DNA of 64,000 nt, from assembly GCF_004785665.1 (NCBI RefSeq), contig NZ_SRPJ01000005.1, positions 36,489 through 100,488 on the forward strand. The letters run 5' to 3'. This document shows, in pieces, positions 29,765-39,500 of the stretch. The number at the start of each line of letters is the position of its first letter. Position 1 is the stretch's first letter. The position numbers and the translations under genes were made by a program. A model generated the notes under the pieces. It saw only the letters and a program-made list of their open reading frames with translations. It was not told the DNA's origin and did no database searches. Origin of the DNA: Staphylococcus pragensis (GTDB lineage: Bacteria; Bacillota; Bacilli; Staphylococcales; Staphylococcaceae).

Positions 29765-30215
29765 GAGAATACAGTGATTTAATTGTTCATAGAATAACGT
29801 TTGAATATCTCTGGAGTATGTTTCCAATTGCACATATAGTTTCGCATTAATAATACCAAGCTTGCTTCTTATTGTAGTGATTGGTGCTAAGGCGGGTGTT
29901 AAAAAGATATCGACAACAACCAGTGGTTCTGTCACACCTATGCACATTCAACGAATACTAGATCTGGTTGATGCGCTAAATATAATTCGTGTAGTTGTTG
30001 AAATACGTCAGACTTTATAGCGCAACAAATGCAGCCTTCAACAATTTCACTTATAGGGATAGCCGGATGAATGAGTTGACTATCGATGCCCATTTTTCCG
30101 AATTCATATATAATGAATTCGGTTTTTAGGTTATGATCCAAGACCTCTGTAATCAGATGATTTAATGTCGTTGTCTTGCCGCTACCTAAGAAACCCCCAA
30201 CAATAATAGTCTCCT
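29765..30215 (-). pseudogene. CobW/YciC-family metallochaperone pseudogene
   Basis: The minus strand encodes the start of a COG0523 GTPase without its initiation codon: TIIVGGFLGSGKTTTLNHLI (Walker A), then EFGKMGIDSQLI and EGCICCAIKSDVFQQL (CxCC metal site), up to DLVFVEC. A frameshift near 29938 moves the homology (GVTEPLVVVDIFLTP, then LETYSRDIQTLFYEQLNHC) to another frame, after which it decays. It is separate in sequence from the CobW gene at 35073. It lies directly upstream of the Zur-boxed zinc-binding gene, so a zinc role of the ancestor is plausible. Confidence 0.75.
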
Positions 30216-30445
30216 AACTATGAATGAGATGTGCGATTTTATTCACGATTTTAAATAACTATTATGATAAAAGAAATAAAGGTAAGTTTTCAAAGCGTAA
30301 TTACTACTATTTAAAAAATATATCAAACATATAATCATTTTCAAAATAAAATGAATAGATAAAGATAAATTAAACCTATTACTGTTGTCAGAGTTTTGCG
30401 ATTTTAAAAATTAGCATTGACAATTACACCATTTAATGTAAATAA

Positions 30446-30468
30446 TAAAACGTAACAATTTTGATTTA
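30446..30468. promoter_or_regulatory. Zur box upstream of the zinc-binding lipoprotein gene
   Basis: The 23-base element (left half TAAAACGTAA, right half TTTTGATTTA) matches the staphylococcal Zur operator as I recall it, with imperfect dyad symmetry. It overlaps the region just after a TTGACA (30417-30422) promoter, a position suited to repression when zinc is plentiful. Confidence 0.7.
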
Positions 30469-30480
30469 GGAGATGTGTAC

Positions 30481-31464
30481 ATGTTTAAGAAGAGTATTAT
30501 TTTATTATTCGTGACTGTTTTAACGTTATCACTTGCAGCATGTGGCAAAGGCGATAGTGAAAAGTCATCTGATCATAAAGGTAAATTAGAAGTTAAGACG
30601 ACAGTTTATCCATTAAAATCATTTGCACAACAAATCGGTGGTAAATATGTTGATGTTGAATCAGTTTATCCAAACGGAGTAGACCCACATACATATGACC
30701 CAAGTCAAAAACAAATGGTTGATATCGGCAAATCAGATTTATTCGTATACACAGGTGACAATTTAGACCCTGTAGCTAAGAAGATTGCCAAAGCAATTAA
30801 CGACAAAGATAAAACATTATCTTTAGAAGCATCATTAGACAAAAATAGTGACTTATTAAAAGGTGAAGAACACGAACATGAGCATGAACATGGTGAAGAA
30901 CATGATCATGGCGAAGACCATGAACATCATCATCATGGTAAATATGACCCACATATTTGGTTAGATCCTGTCATTAGCCAAAAATTTGCTAAAGAAATTA
31001 AAGATGAATTAGTTAAGAAAGATAGTGAACATAAAGATTACTATGAAGATAACTATAAAAAATTAGTTAAAGACTTAAAAGGCATCGATAAAGATATGAA
31101 ACAAGCAGTTAAAGGTAATGAAAGTAAAACAGTTTATATCTCACATGATTCTATCGGTTACTTAGTAGATAGATACAATTTCAAACAAGAAGGTATTCAA
31201 AATATGAATGCTGAAGAACCTAGCCAAAAAGATTTAACAAACATTGTTAAACAAATTAAAGAAGATAAAGTAAAATATATCTTAGCTGAAGAAAATGTAT
31301 CGAACAAAGTTGCAGAGACAGTGAGAAAAGAAACAAATGCAGAAACAATCAAATTCTACAATATGGGCTCACATACGAAACAACAAGATGACGACAAAAA
31401 TACGTATCAATCATTTATGAAAGAGAACGTTAAAGCAATTGAAAAAGCCCTTAAAAATGAATAA
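30481..31464 (+). CDS. Zinc-binding ABC transporter lipoprotein (ZnuA/AdcA type)
   Basis: This substrate-binding protein of about 327 residues has a lipoprotein signal (LTLSLAACGKG, Cys near residue 21), the cluster A-I fold, DPHTYDPSQ near 70, a long His-rich loop (about 130-155, EHEHEHGEEHDHGEDHEHHH) and YDPHIWLDP. The His loop indicates zinc. ATG 30481 follows TTAGGAGAT at ideal distance. The Zur box in its promoter fits zinc-starvation control. No permease or ATPase gene for it lies beside it, so it may feed a chromosomal AdcBC system. It is followed by a strong terminator. Confidence 0.9.
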   Translation: MFKKSIILLFVTVLTLSLAACGKGDSEKSSDHKGKLEVKTTVYPLKSFAQQIGGKYVDVESVYPNGVDPHTYDPSQKQMVDIGKSDLFVYTGDNLDPVAKKIAKAINDKDKTLSLEASLDKNSDLLKGEEHEHEHEHGEEHDHGEDHEHHHHGKYDPHIWLDPVISQKFAKEIKDELVKKDSEHKDYYEDNYKKLVKDLKGIDKDMKQAVKGNESKTVYISHDSIGYLVDRYNFKQEGIQNMNAEEPSQKDLTNIVKQIKEDKVKYILAEENVSNKVAETVRKETNAETIKFYNMGSHTKQQDDDKNTYQSFMKENVKAIEKALKNE

Positions 31465-31502
31465 TATGATTTAAAATACAAGGTGACAGACCTTCGTGGA
31501 TA

Positions 31503-31536
31503 GATCTCATGACAAGCATCATGAGGTCTTTTTTTA
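31503..31536 (+). terminator. Terminator after the zinc-binding protein gene
   Basis: AGATCTCATGA pairs with TCATGAGGTCT and is followed by seven T. Confidence 0.85.
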
Positions 31537-31631
31537 ATAAACTAAAAAATTTCTTTTGACAGAAGAAAATATCTCTGATACTTTAAAGTATAATGACTAT
31601 TCTTTTTTTAAATGAGTGGTAAGTGGTAATG

Positions 31632-31886
31632 ATGTCGAAGAAGAAAAAAGATTTGTTAGAAGTTGCTGAGCGATATACATCAAATGGTACACATCGCCTG
31701 ATATTAAAAGATGATAGTGTTATAATAGCGAATAAAGACTTTATTACCTTGATTAACACAGCAGGTTTAGAACAGTATATTACTAAGGCGCCTGAAATTG
31801 TGAAAAGTATAGAAGCTTGTAAACTATATGACTCACGTAATTTCAAAGATAATGTAGAAGGCAAACTTAAAAAAATGATATACTGA
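31632..31886 (+). CDS. Small hypothetical protein, possibly part of a decayed gene
   Basis: The product has about 84 residues (MSKKKKDLLEVAERYTSNGT...) with the phrase SVIIANKDFITLINTAG. The start is uncertain, with ATG 31629 or 31632 and only weak GAGTGG upstream. A second frame directly after it (to 31990) repeats the idea with LFLTVNKDFIEIIK, and a third relic (ILANKDF) appears near 52350 on the plus strand. This suggests a small protein family with a recurring (I/V)xxNKDFI motif. Its function is unknown. Confidence 0.5.
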   Translation: MSKKKKDLLEVAERYTSNGTHRLILKDDSVIIANKDFITLINTAGLEQYITKAPEIVKSIEACKLYDSRNFKDNVEGKLKKMIY

Positions 31887-31990
31887 CTATTAAAGACATT
31901 ATTTATACTGAGAACCCAACATCAAAATTAGTAACACAAGAAGGGCTATTCTTAACAGTAAATAAAGATTTTATTGAGATAATCAAATAA
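31883..31990 (+). pseudogene. Downstream fragment related to the preceding small gene
   Basis: The plus frame ending at TAA 31988-31990 encodes KDIIYTENPTSKLV, then QEGLFLTVNKDFIEIIK. It lacks a start codon and overlaps the previous stop in another frame. It is probably a frameshifted continuation or a second repeat unit of the same protein. Confidence 0.4.
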
Positions 31991-32034
31991 TACGATAATA
32001 AATTATTTATGTCCTAGGCTCTAGTAGTTCTAAG

Positions 32035-32148
32035 GATGGACTACGAATGATGTTGTATGACGCCTGAGGAAGTAGGATAAGTTTTGAGATGGTGGCTCGA
32101 CCCAGCTTACCCGTAGCAAACATCACAACAGAATGAGTAAATGTTCAT
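32035..32148. repeat. Dispersed imperfect palindrome, copy 5
   Basis: The ends CTACGAATGATGTTGTATGA and CACAACAGAATGAGTAAATG match copy 3, while the core GACGCCTGAGG...GGCTCGACCCAGC matches copy 1 in opposite orientation. It lies inside the island, whereas copies 1-4 are in core DNA. Confidence 0.6.
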
Positions 32149-32212
32149 CTAAGAATTTCTTTAGACCGCTGCCTTAGGATTTAGATTTTAACTAAGGATA
32201 TAAAAAATAATA

Positions 32213-32256
32213 AGCTAGTAAATGAATTCCTAAAAATTCATTTACTAGCTATTTTA
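32213..32256. terminator. Terminator downstream of the sitC-like gene
   Basis: AGCTAGTAAATGAATT pairs with AATTCATTTACTAGCT and is followed by a T-rich tail. A similar stem occurs at 60353. Confidence 0.8.
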
Positions 32257-32315
32257 ATAGAAAGATGATAATAGTATATTAATTTAATTTCTTAATTGCG
32301 TTGTTTTAATTAAGT

Positions 32316-33245
32316 CTATTCCATGCTTCCATGGATTGTTTCGATATTGTGTTTCATCATTTTATAATATGAATCACCTTTAGATCCTTTTTCTCCGATT
32401 GAATCTGTAAAGACTTCTCCGTAAATGCGCTTACCAGTTTCTTCAGATAAGCTACTCATAGATTTTTTGTCTACACTTGTTTCAACTAATAAATGTTTGA
32501 TGTGATTGTCTTTAACAAACTTGATCGCTTGTTTCATTTGTGACGGTGTACCTTGTTTCTCAGTATTGATTTCCCAAATATAGCCTGGCTTGATATCAAA
32601 GGCTTTTGAGAAGTATTTGAAGGCACCTTCACTTGTAATCATAGCGCGTTCTTGTTTTGGAATATCATTGAATTTATCTTTACTGTATTTGTTTAACTTA
32701 TCAAGTTCAGCAAGATAAGCATCACCTTGTTTGTGATAGTCTGCTTTATGTGAGGCATCTGCTTTCACAAGTTGTTCTTGAATATTCTTAACGTATTGAA
32801 TACCATTATCCAAACTTAACCATGCATGTGGATCAATCTTGTCCTTATTACCTGTTTCACCATTTAAATAGATAGGCTTAACGCCTTTAGACACCGCGAA
32901 TACTGACTTATCATCTGTAGATTTGCCTGCTTGTTCTAAAGCTTTTTCAAACCAACCGTTACCAGATTCTAAATTGAAACCATTGTAGAAGATGACGTCT
33001 GCATCAGTAAGTTGTTTAATATCTTTCGGTTTCACTTCGTATTCATGCGGGTCTTGTCCTACAGGTACGATACTATGAACGTCTACCTTGTCACCACCGA
33101 TTTGTTTGACCATGTCATAAATAATGGAATTGGTTGTGACAACCTTCAATTTGTTATGATTTTTAGAATGTTGTTCACCAGAATTTGAACTACATGCTGC
33201 TAGAACTAGAATCAATGCAATAAGTAATGGAATAAATTTTTTCAT
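32316..33245 (-). CDS. sitC: Manganese ABC transporter substrate-binding lipoprotein (SitC/MntC type)
   Basis: The 309-residue cluster A-I binding protein has a lipoprotein signal (LILVLAACSSN, Cys near residue 18), a metal site with DPHEYEVKPKD near 70 and KIDPHAWLSLDNG near 138, and GYIWEINTE near 222. There is no His-rich loop, unlike the zinc protein at 30481, which favours manganese. ATG 33245 overlaps the permease stop by four bases. It is the last gene of a three-gene operon on the minus strand. Confidence 0.9.
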   Translation of the reverse strand: MKKFIPLLIALILVLAACSSNSGEQHSKNHNKLKVVTTNSIIYDMVKQIGGDKVDVHSIVPVGQDPHEYEVKPKDIKQLTDADVIFYNGFNLESGNGWFEKALEQAGKSTDDKSVFAVSKGVKPIYLNGETGNKDKIDPHAWLSLDNGIQYVKNIQEQLVKADASHKADYHKQGDAYLAELDKLNKYSKDKFNDIPKQERAMITSEGAFKYFSKAFDIKPGYIWEINTEKQGTPSQMKQAIKFVKDNHIKHLLVETSVDKKSMSSLSEETGKRIYGEVFTDSIGEKGSKGDSYYKMMKHNIETIHGSME

Positions 33246-34078
33246 GTTGTGTGTACACCTCTATACTTTGTTTTTAATTTTGAAAAGAGAAGGGTCAAGA
33301 TATATATACTAAATGTTGCAATGACAATCGTTGCCCCACTTGGAAGATTGTAAATAAAGCTAAAGTACAATCCGACAATCGAACTTACTACGCCAATCAA
33401 ACTTGCTACAATCATCATTGAATAAAGATTCTTTGTGATTAAAAAGGCGGTCGATGCCGGTGTAACAAGTAATGCGACGACTAGGATAATGCCAACAGTT
33501 TGAATACTAGCAACGGTGACTAAGGCGAGTAAGAGCATTACAAAATAATGAATGACTGTAGTATTCAACCCACTTACGCGACTGAATGTTGGATCAAACG
33601 TTGAAATCATTAATGGTCGATACAATATGACAATCAGTAACATCACGATGGCACCAATAATAAGGGTTGTCCAAAATGTTTGTCGGGTAATCGCGAGCAA
33701 GTTACCAAATAAAATATGATGTAAATCTGTCGTGCTGTTTATCAGACTGATAATGATGACACCCGTTGCGAGAAATGCAGTGAAACTGATGCCAATCGCT
33801 GCATCTGGCTTTGTTTTACTATTGTTAGAAATGTATCCAATTAATAAACTTGCAATCATGCCAGTGACTAATGCGCCGATGAACATCGGAATATTGAATA
33901 AGAATGACAACGCCACACCAGGTAAAACGGCATGACTCATCGCATCTCCCACCAACGATAATCCACGAAGGATGATTAAACTTCCGACAGTCCCACAAAC
34001 TACGCCCACTATAATAGATGTAATTAAAGCGCGATTTAAGAACTGATAATCAAATAAATGTTGAATGAAATCAGTCAT
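33242..34078 (-). CDS. sitB: Manganese ABC transporter permease (SitB/MntB type)
   Basis: This 278-residue polytopic protein of the ABC-3 metal permease family has GTVGSLIILRGLSLVGDAMSH near residue 30 and about eight to nine membrane segments. It starts at ATG 34078, overlapping the ATPase stop by eight bases, and ends overlapping sitC, so all three subunits are translationally coupled. It forms the membrane channel for Mn(II) uptake. Confidence 0.92.
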   Translation of the reverse strand: MTDFIQHLFDYQFLNRALITSIIVGVVCGTVGSLIILRGLSLVGDAMSHAVLPGVALSFLFNIPMFIGALVTGMIASLLIGYISNNSKTKPDAAIGISFTAFLATGVIIISLINSTTDLHHILFGNLLAITRQTFWTTLIIGAIVMLLIVILYRPLMISTFDPTFSRVSGLNTTVIHYFVMLLLALVTVASIQTVGIILVVALLVTPASTAFLITKNLYSMMIVASLIGVVSSIVGLYFSFIYNLPSGATIVIATFSIYILTLLFSKLKTKYRGVHTT

Positions 34079-34817
34079 TTGCTATGTCACTCCCTTCATT
34101 AAAAGTAGAAGTCACATTAAATAAAAATGTGTGATTGAGATATTGGGGTTGCATTGCTTGATGACTAGGACCGAAGAATCTAATTGTACGATTCAGCAAA
34201 AGAATACGGTCGAAATAGTCTTCTGCTTTAGATAAATCATGGTGCACAATAAGAATAAGCTTACCTTGCGCTTTTAATTGGCGAAGTTTCTCCATAATAA
34301 GTTGCTCACTATTAAAATCGATGCCTACAAACGGTTCGTCTAATAAATAAACTGTACTATCAGACATTAATGCTCTTGCTACAAGTACACGTTGCAATTG
34401 ACCGCCACTGAGCTCGGAAATTTGTTTGTATTGCAACGCTTCTAAATCTAAGTCTCTTAATAGTTTTTGGAATTTTGTTTTAGACGCATGATCGACACGT
34501 TTGAACCAACCAATAGTTTGATAGCAGCCAGATAAAATGACTTTCTCAACATTGATTGGGAAGTCTAAATCTAATTGCGCTTTTTGAGGAATGTATGTAA
34601 TGTATTGCAATTGTTTATGTATGGATTTGCCATATAAATACATCTCGCCACTAGCGTTAAACGTTCCGATCAAGCTTTTTAGCAATGAAGACTTACCCGC
34701 ACCGTTGGGCCCCATGATGCCAATAATTTCCCCTGATATTGGAATCTTTAAAGAAATATCTTTCAGTACACGTTTATGATTTAAATACAAATTCATGTTG
34801 TTAATTTCTATCAACAA
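34071..34817 (-). CDS. sitA: Manganese ABC transporter ATPase (SitA/MntA type)
   Basis: The 248-residue ABC ATPase has Walker A GPNGAGKSSLLKSLIG near residue 36, signature LSGGQLQRVLVARAL near 137, Walker B VYLLDEPFVGID near 157 and the H-loop His in LIVHHDLSK near 194. It has two adjacent TTG candidates (34817 and 34814); AGGAGG at 34822-34827 is better spaced for 34814. The SirR/MntR-like operator and a TTGACA promoter lie just upstream. Confidence 0.92.
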   Translation of the reverse strand: MLIEINNMNLYLNHKRVLKDISLKIPISGEIIGIMGPNGAGKSSLLKSLIGTFNASGEMYLYGKSIHKQLQYITYIPQKAQLDLDFPINVEKVILSGCYQTIGWFKRVDHASKTKFQKLLRDLDLEALQYKQISELSGGQLQRVLVARALMSDSTVYLLDEPFVGIDFNSEQLIMEKLRQLKAQGKLILIVHHDLSKAEDYFDRILLLNRTIRFFGPSHQAMQPQYLNHTFLFNVTSTFNEGSDIAND

Positions 34818-34836
34818 ACCACCTCCTAAATAAAAG

Positions 34837-34854
34837 TTTAGGTTAACCTAATTT
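34837..34854. promoter_or_regulatory. SirR/MntR-type operator of the sit operon
   Basis: TTTAGGTTAACCTAATTT is a near-perfect palindrome of the DtxR-family type described for SirR at the S. epidermidis sit operon. It lies between the -10 region and the ribosome binding site, so binding of metal-loaded repressor should block transcription. Confidence 0.75.
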
Positions 34855-34859
34855 ATTTT

Positions 34860-34889
34860 ATAATAGCTTCCGAAAATAGAGCGTGTCAA
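34860..34889 (-). promoter_or_regulatory. Promoter of the sit operon
   Basis: On the minus strand TTGACA (34889-34884) and TATTAT (34865-34860) are separated by 18 bases. Confidence 0.65.
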
Positions 34890-35028
34890 GTCGAGGTAGT
34901 CAATAAAAGTGTGGAAATAGTATCAATTCCTTTCGGTAAATAAGTTCTAGAGTGAGCGTTAATCATTGATATAGCTACATTTGATTATCATTAGTTTGAT
35001 TGACAATTAAAAATTTAAATATAAAATA

Positions 35029-35051
35029 TAAAACGTAATAATTACGATTTA
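35029..35051. promoter_or_regulatory. Zur box upstream of the CobW-type gene
   Basis: The 23-base element is an almost perfect palindrome, AAACGTAAT followed by its complement ATTACGATTT around an A/T centre. It is a better dyad than the box at 30446. A TTGACA lies at 35000-35005. Confidence 0.8.
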
Positions 35052-35072
35052 TAAAAAGAAAGGTATGATTTT

Positions 35073-35813
35073 ATGGGCAAGATACCTGTAACGGTATTGA
35101 GTGGTTATCTTGGATCAGGTAAGACAACATTACTTAACCACATTTTAAATAATCGTGAAGGCCGTCGAATTGCGGTTATTGTGAATGATATGAGTGAGGT
35201 AAATATTGATAAAGACTTAGTTGCTGATGGGGGCGGGTTATCTCGAACAGATGAAAAATTAGTCGAATTATCTAATGGTTGTATTTGCTGTACGTTAAGA
35301 GACGATTTATTGCAAGAAGTTGAGCGTCTAGTAGAAAAAGGAAATATTGATTATATTGTGATTGAATCTACAGGGATATCTGAACCGGTACCTGTTGCAC
35401 AAACCTTCTCATACATTGACGACGCAGAAGAATTTAAAAATCATAATGAAAGATTAGCTTTTGAAGATTATACAAGAGAGTTAACGTATGATGATAATTT
35501 TTGTTATATTGCTTCAAACAATGATACATATGGATTTTCACATAAAAAATTTGACTTTAATACACATATAACTCAAGCAAAAATAAAAGGAGTTTCAAAG
35601 GATAATAATCTTTTAGTAAGTATACCTAAAGAGTTCAGTTATACAGTTAATTTTTATATTTTTGGATATATAAAAATTCCACCAAAATTATTTGTAACAA
35701 TACTAGGGGAAGATTTAGAAGGAAATCAATTTAAAGATGAAATTGAAATTAAAGTCCAAAGGTATAAATTCAGTTATGTTCCGGTTCAAGCAGAAGTTAC
35801 TTTATACGCTTGA
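35073..35813 (+). CDS. Chimeric protein: CobW/YciC GTPase N terminus fused to an unknown domain
   Basis: Residues 1-120 are a clear COG0523 zinc-chaperone GTPase: [17 protein letters not shown] (Walker A), [28 protein letters not shown] (CxCC metal site) and [18 protein letters not shown]. After DDAEEF, at about base 35436, all similarity stops. The remaining 125 residues ([16 protein letters not shown]... to VQAEVTLYA) are beta-rich and lack the NKxD GTPase motif and the CobW C-terminal domain. I do not recognise this part. The frame is open across the junction, which suggests a deletion that fused two genes. The Zur box ensures zinc-dependent control, but GTPase function is doubtful. Confidence 0.8.
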   Translation: MGKIPVTVLSGYLGSGKTTLLNHILNNREGRRIAVIVNDMSEVNIDKDLVADGGGLSRTDEKLVELSNGCICCTLRDDLLQEVERLVEKGNIDYIVIESTGISEPVPVAQTFSYIDDAEEFKNHNERLAFEDYTRELTYDDNFCYIASNNDTYGFSHKKFDFNTHITQAKIKGVSKDNNLLVSIPKEFSYTVNFYIFGYIKIPPKLFVTILGEDLEGNQFKDEIEIKVQRYKFSYVPVQAEVTLYA

Positions 35814-35840
35814 TATATAATAAAATAATATCTTAATTGA

Positions 35841-36359
35841 AAACCTCATCATTGGCTGATACGCAGAATAGTAATAGGTAGTATTCTAGGTGCATTATTA
35901 GCAACTGTATTTAATAGTCATTTTGTTAATGTAATTTATATAATCATTGCTGTGTTAGCTCTTATTCTAATGTTTATTAAAATCACACCATCTACTAGTC
36001 ATATTAAGTTTAATCGCGTACTTTTAATTACAATAGGTAGTATCCTCGGTTTGGTATCCGGTATTGTAGGAGCTGGTGGAGCATTTATTATTATTTCAGT
36101 ACTACTTGTTATATTTAAATTACCAATGAATATGGTTGTTACAAATAGTATTGTAATTGCATTCATTTCTTCTATTGGAGCATTTATTATTAAATTATTG
36201 CAGGGTTATATTCCTATCAATAGTGCAATACCGTTAATTTTAGGTAGTATACTATTTACTCCTCTAGGTATGAAAATAGGGCAAAAAATACCTGATTATA
36301 TTCAAAAAGTGATTGTAAGTGTTTTAATCGTCTTTGCAATTATTAAGTTGATATTTTAA
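35841..36359 (+). pseudogene. TauE/SafE family permease, 5'-truncated
   Basis: From about 35865 the frame reads RIVIGSILGALLATVFNSHF and continues to the end at 36359, with the second half of a TauE/SafE sulfite-exporter family protein (SGIVGAGGAFIIISVLLVI near 36057, LGSILFTPLGMKIG near 36240). The N-terminal half is gone; the frame begins inside an att-like sequence. The longest ATG-started part begins at 35970. Membrane insertion is possible, but the protein is unlikely to be functional. Confidence 0.75.
35843..35868 (+). repeat. SCC att scar a (partial)
   Basis: ACCTCATCATTGGCTGATAC, continued by GCAGAA, matches the left half of the SCC left-end repeat. The right half (GCGTATCACAAATAAAAC in the best copy) is replaced by the truncated permease gene. 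Confidence 0.6.
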
Positions 36360-36363
36360 AAAC

Positions 36364-36411
36364 GTGGGAGTGGGGCAACATTTATTTTGAATTTGTAGTC
36401 TCGCTCCCTAA
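36364..36411. terminator. Terminator-like intergenic motif
   Basis: GTGGGAGTGGGGC and GTCTCGCTCCC can pair loosely. Such GGGAGTGGG...GCTCCC words recur between staphylococcal genes. Confidence 0.4.
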
Positions 36412-36576
36412 ATCAATTTATACGGTATTTAATTCAAAGGTTATTTATTAGAATCTAATCAATTTTACAAAATTTTAACAAAAAAAATCTTTTTCTAAAT
36501 TGATATATAATAGCGGGTATGGTAATTTCAAAATAGATACTCGTATCTAACTTAATTTTTAGGAGTGGTTAATTGT

Positions 36577-39500
36577 ATGAATAAAAATTCGAAGAAGAAG
36601 CTCGATTTTCTTCCAAACAAGCTTAATAAGTACTCAATTAGACGTTTCACTGTAGGGACAGCTTCGATTTTAGTAGGAGCTACTTTAATTTTCGGTGTTG
36701 CAAATGATCAAGCAGAAGCCGCTGAGAATAACACAACTCAAAAGCAAGATGATAGTTCAGATGCAAGTAAAGTAAAAGGTAATGTTCAAACTATTGAACA
36801 ATCTTCTGCAAATTCAAATGAATCTGATATTCCTGAACAAGTTGATGTAACTAAAGATACAACTGAACAAGCATCAACAGAAGAAAAAGCAAATACAACT
36901 GAACAAGCATCAACAGAAGAAAAAGCAGATACAACTGAACAAGCATCAACGGAAGAAAAAGCAAATACAACTGAACAAGCATCAACAGAAGAAAAAGCAG
37001 ATACAACTGAACAAGCATCGACAGAAGAAAAAGCAAATACAACTGAACCTTTAACAGATAATCAAGATGAATCTACTGAAGATGAAAGTATCGAAGCGAA
37101 AAAAGCTTTATTGACTGAATACATAACTTCTAATAGCGATGTATCAGAAGAGGAAGCTAAAGCCGAAATTCAAGATATCGATTTACAAGATGTTGATTTC
37201 AGTAACGCTAATGAAAATACATTATTAAGTACTTTAGTTAAAAATATTTCAAATAAAAAAGAAGAAGATGAAAAATTAGCAACTCCTAGAGCTATTTCAA
37301 GAATTGCAAGCCCAGTAATGTTAGCTGCGACTGATAATGTAGCAGCACAAGAAAGTGGTACAAATGTCAATAATAAAATTGATGTGACTTCATTACAAAC
37401 TGATAAAAATACTGTCCGTCCTAATGATGGAGAAGGTTTTTCAGTAACATCAACATTCAAAGTTAATGGAAAAGTAAATGAAGGCGATTATTTCACTGTA
37501 GATATGCCTGATTATGCTAATTTTAATGGTATTGCTGATTATACAGCTGTGGATAATAAAATTTATCCTACTATTAAAGATGGAGAACAAGTAGTAGCCA
37601 ATGGTGTCTATGATGTAGATACTAAAAAATTAAAATATACTTTTACTGATTATGTAAATAATAAACAAAATATTGAAGGTGGATTTAAATTACCTCAGTA
37701 TATTGACAGAAAGACAGCAACACAAAGTGGCGATTATAATTTAAATTACAATGTAGCAGGAAATGAAGTAAATATTCCTATTAGTGTCCAATATGATAAT
37801 TATAGAGATGGACATGTTATTGCGAATGCAACCTCATTAATTACTAACGCAGATATTTTCAATACTGGTTCACATGAATATACACAGTATATTTATGTAA
37901 ACCCTCAATCTGTTAATAGTTATGATACTTGGTTAACTATTCAAGGTTATCAAAATCAAGTTAATGATAGTAGTGCTATATTTAATTCAAATGATACAAG
38001 CATAGAAATATTTGATGCCGAATCTTCTTCAAATATTAATCCAAGTTTCTATGTCAATGATAGTAATTATAGAAACGTAACTAGTAACTATCAAATTAAT
38101 GAAACTGGAGACAAACAAGCAAAAATCTACTTTGGTCATATCGATCACCCATATATTGTTAAAGTAACTTCAAAAATTGATCCAAACTCTACAGCAGATT
38201 TAAAAACACGTATTCGCATGGATAATAAAAATTATCGAGGAACTACTGACTATTATATTCATGACAATACTGTTGAACGTAGTGGCGCAAACGGCATAGC
38301 TCAAGGTGATGAAGCTTTATATAACTTAGGCGATTACGTTTGGGAAGATACTAACAAAAATGGTATCCAAGACTCAGATGAACAAGGAATTGAGGGAGTA
38401 ACAGTAACATTAACTCGTCCAAATGGAACTACAGAGACTACTACAACAGATTCAAATGGTAAATATCAATTCTCAGACTTACAAAATGGTTCATACGTAA
38501 TTAATTTCCAAACTCCTGAGGGTTATACTCCTACTAAATCATATCAAGGTATGAACACTGAAGTAGACTCTAATGGATTAAGTACTGTTGGAATTATTAA
38601 CGATGCTGATAACTGGACATTAGATAGTGGTTTCTACAAAACGCCAGTTAAATATAGTTTAGGAGACTATGTATGGTACGACTCTAATCAAGACGGTATT
38701 CAAGATTACGAAGAACGAGGAATTGAAGGAGTAACAGTAACATTAACTCATCCAGATGGTACTGTCGAAACTACTACAACAGATTCAAATGGTAAATATC
38801 AATTTGATAATTTAGACAATGGTGATTATACTGTTCATTTTGAAAAACCAACAGGATTAACTCAAACTGTGGTTGATTCAGGTAATGATGATGCTAAAGA
38901 TGCAGATGGTGAAACTGTTAAAGTAACAATTAAAGATCACGATGATTTCACTATTGATAATGGATATTTCGAATCAACATCAGACAGTGAATCACAATCA
39001 GATAGCGAGTCAACATCAGACAGTGAATCAACATCAGACAGCGAGTCACAATCAGATAGCGAATCAACTTCAGACAGTGAATCAACTTCAGATAGCGAAT
39101 CACAATCAGATAGCGAATCAACTTCAGACAGTGAATCAACTTCAGACAGCGAGTCACAATCAGATAGCGAGTCAACATCAGACAGTGAATCACAATCAGA
39201 TAGCGAATCAACATCAGACAGTGAATCACAATCAGATAGCGAGTCAACATCAGACAGTGAATCACAATCAGATAGCGAATCAACATCAGACAGTGAATCA
39301 CAATCAGATAGCGAATCAACTTCAGACAGCGAATCAACATCAGACAGTGAATCACAATCAGATAGCGAATCAACATCAGACAGTGAATCAACATCAGACA
39401 GTGAATCAACATCAGACAGCGAGTCACAATCAGATAGCGAATCAACTTCAGACAGTGAATCAACTTCAGACAGCGAGTCACAATCAGATAGCGAGTCAAC

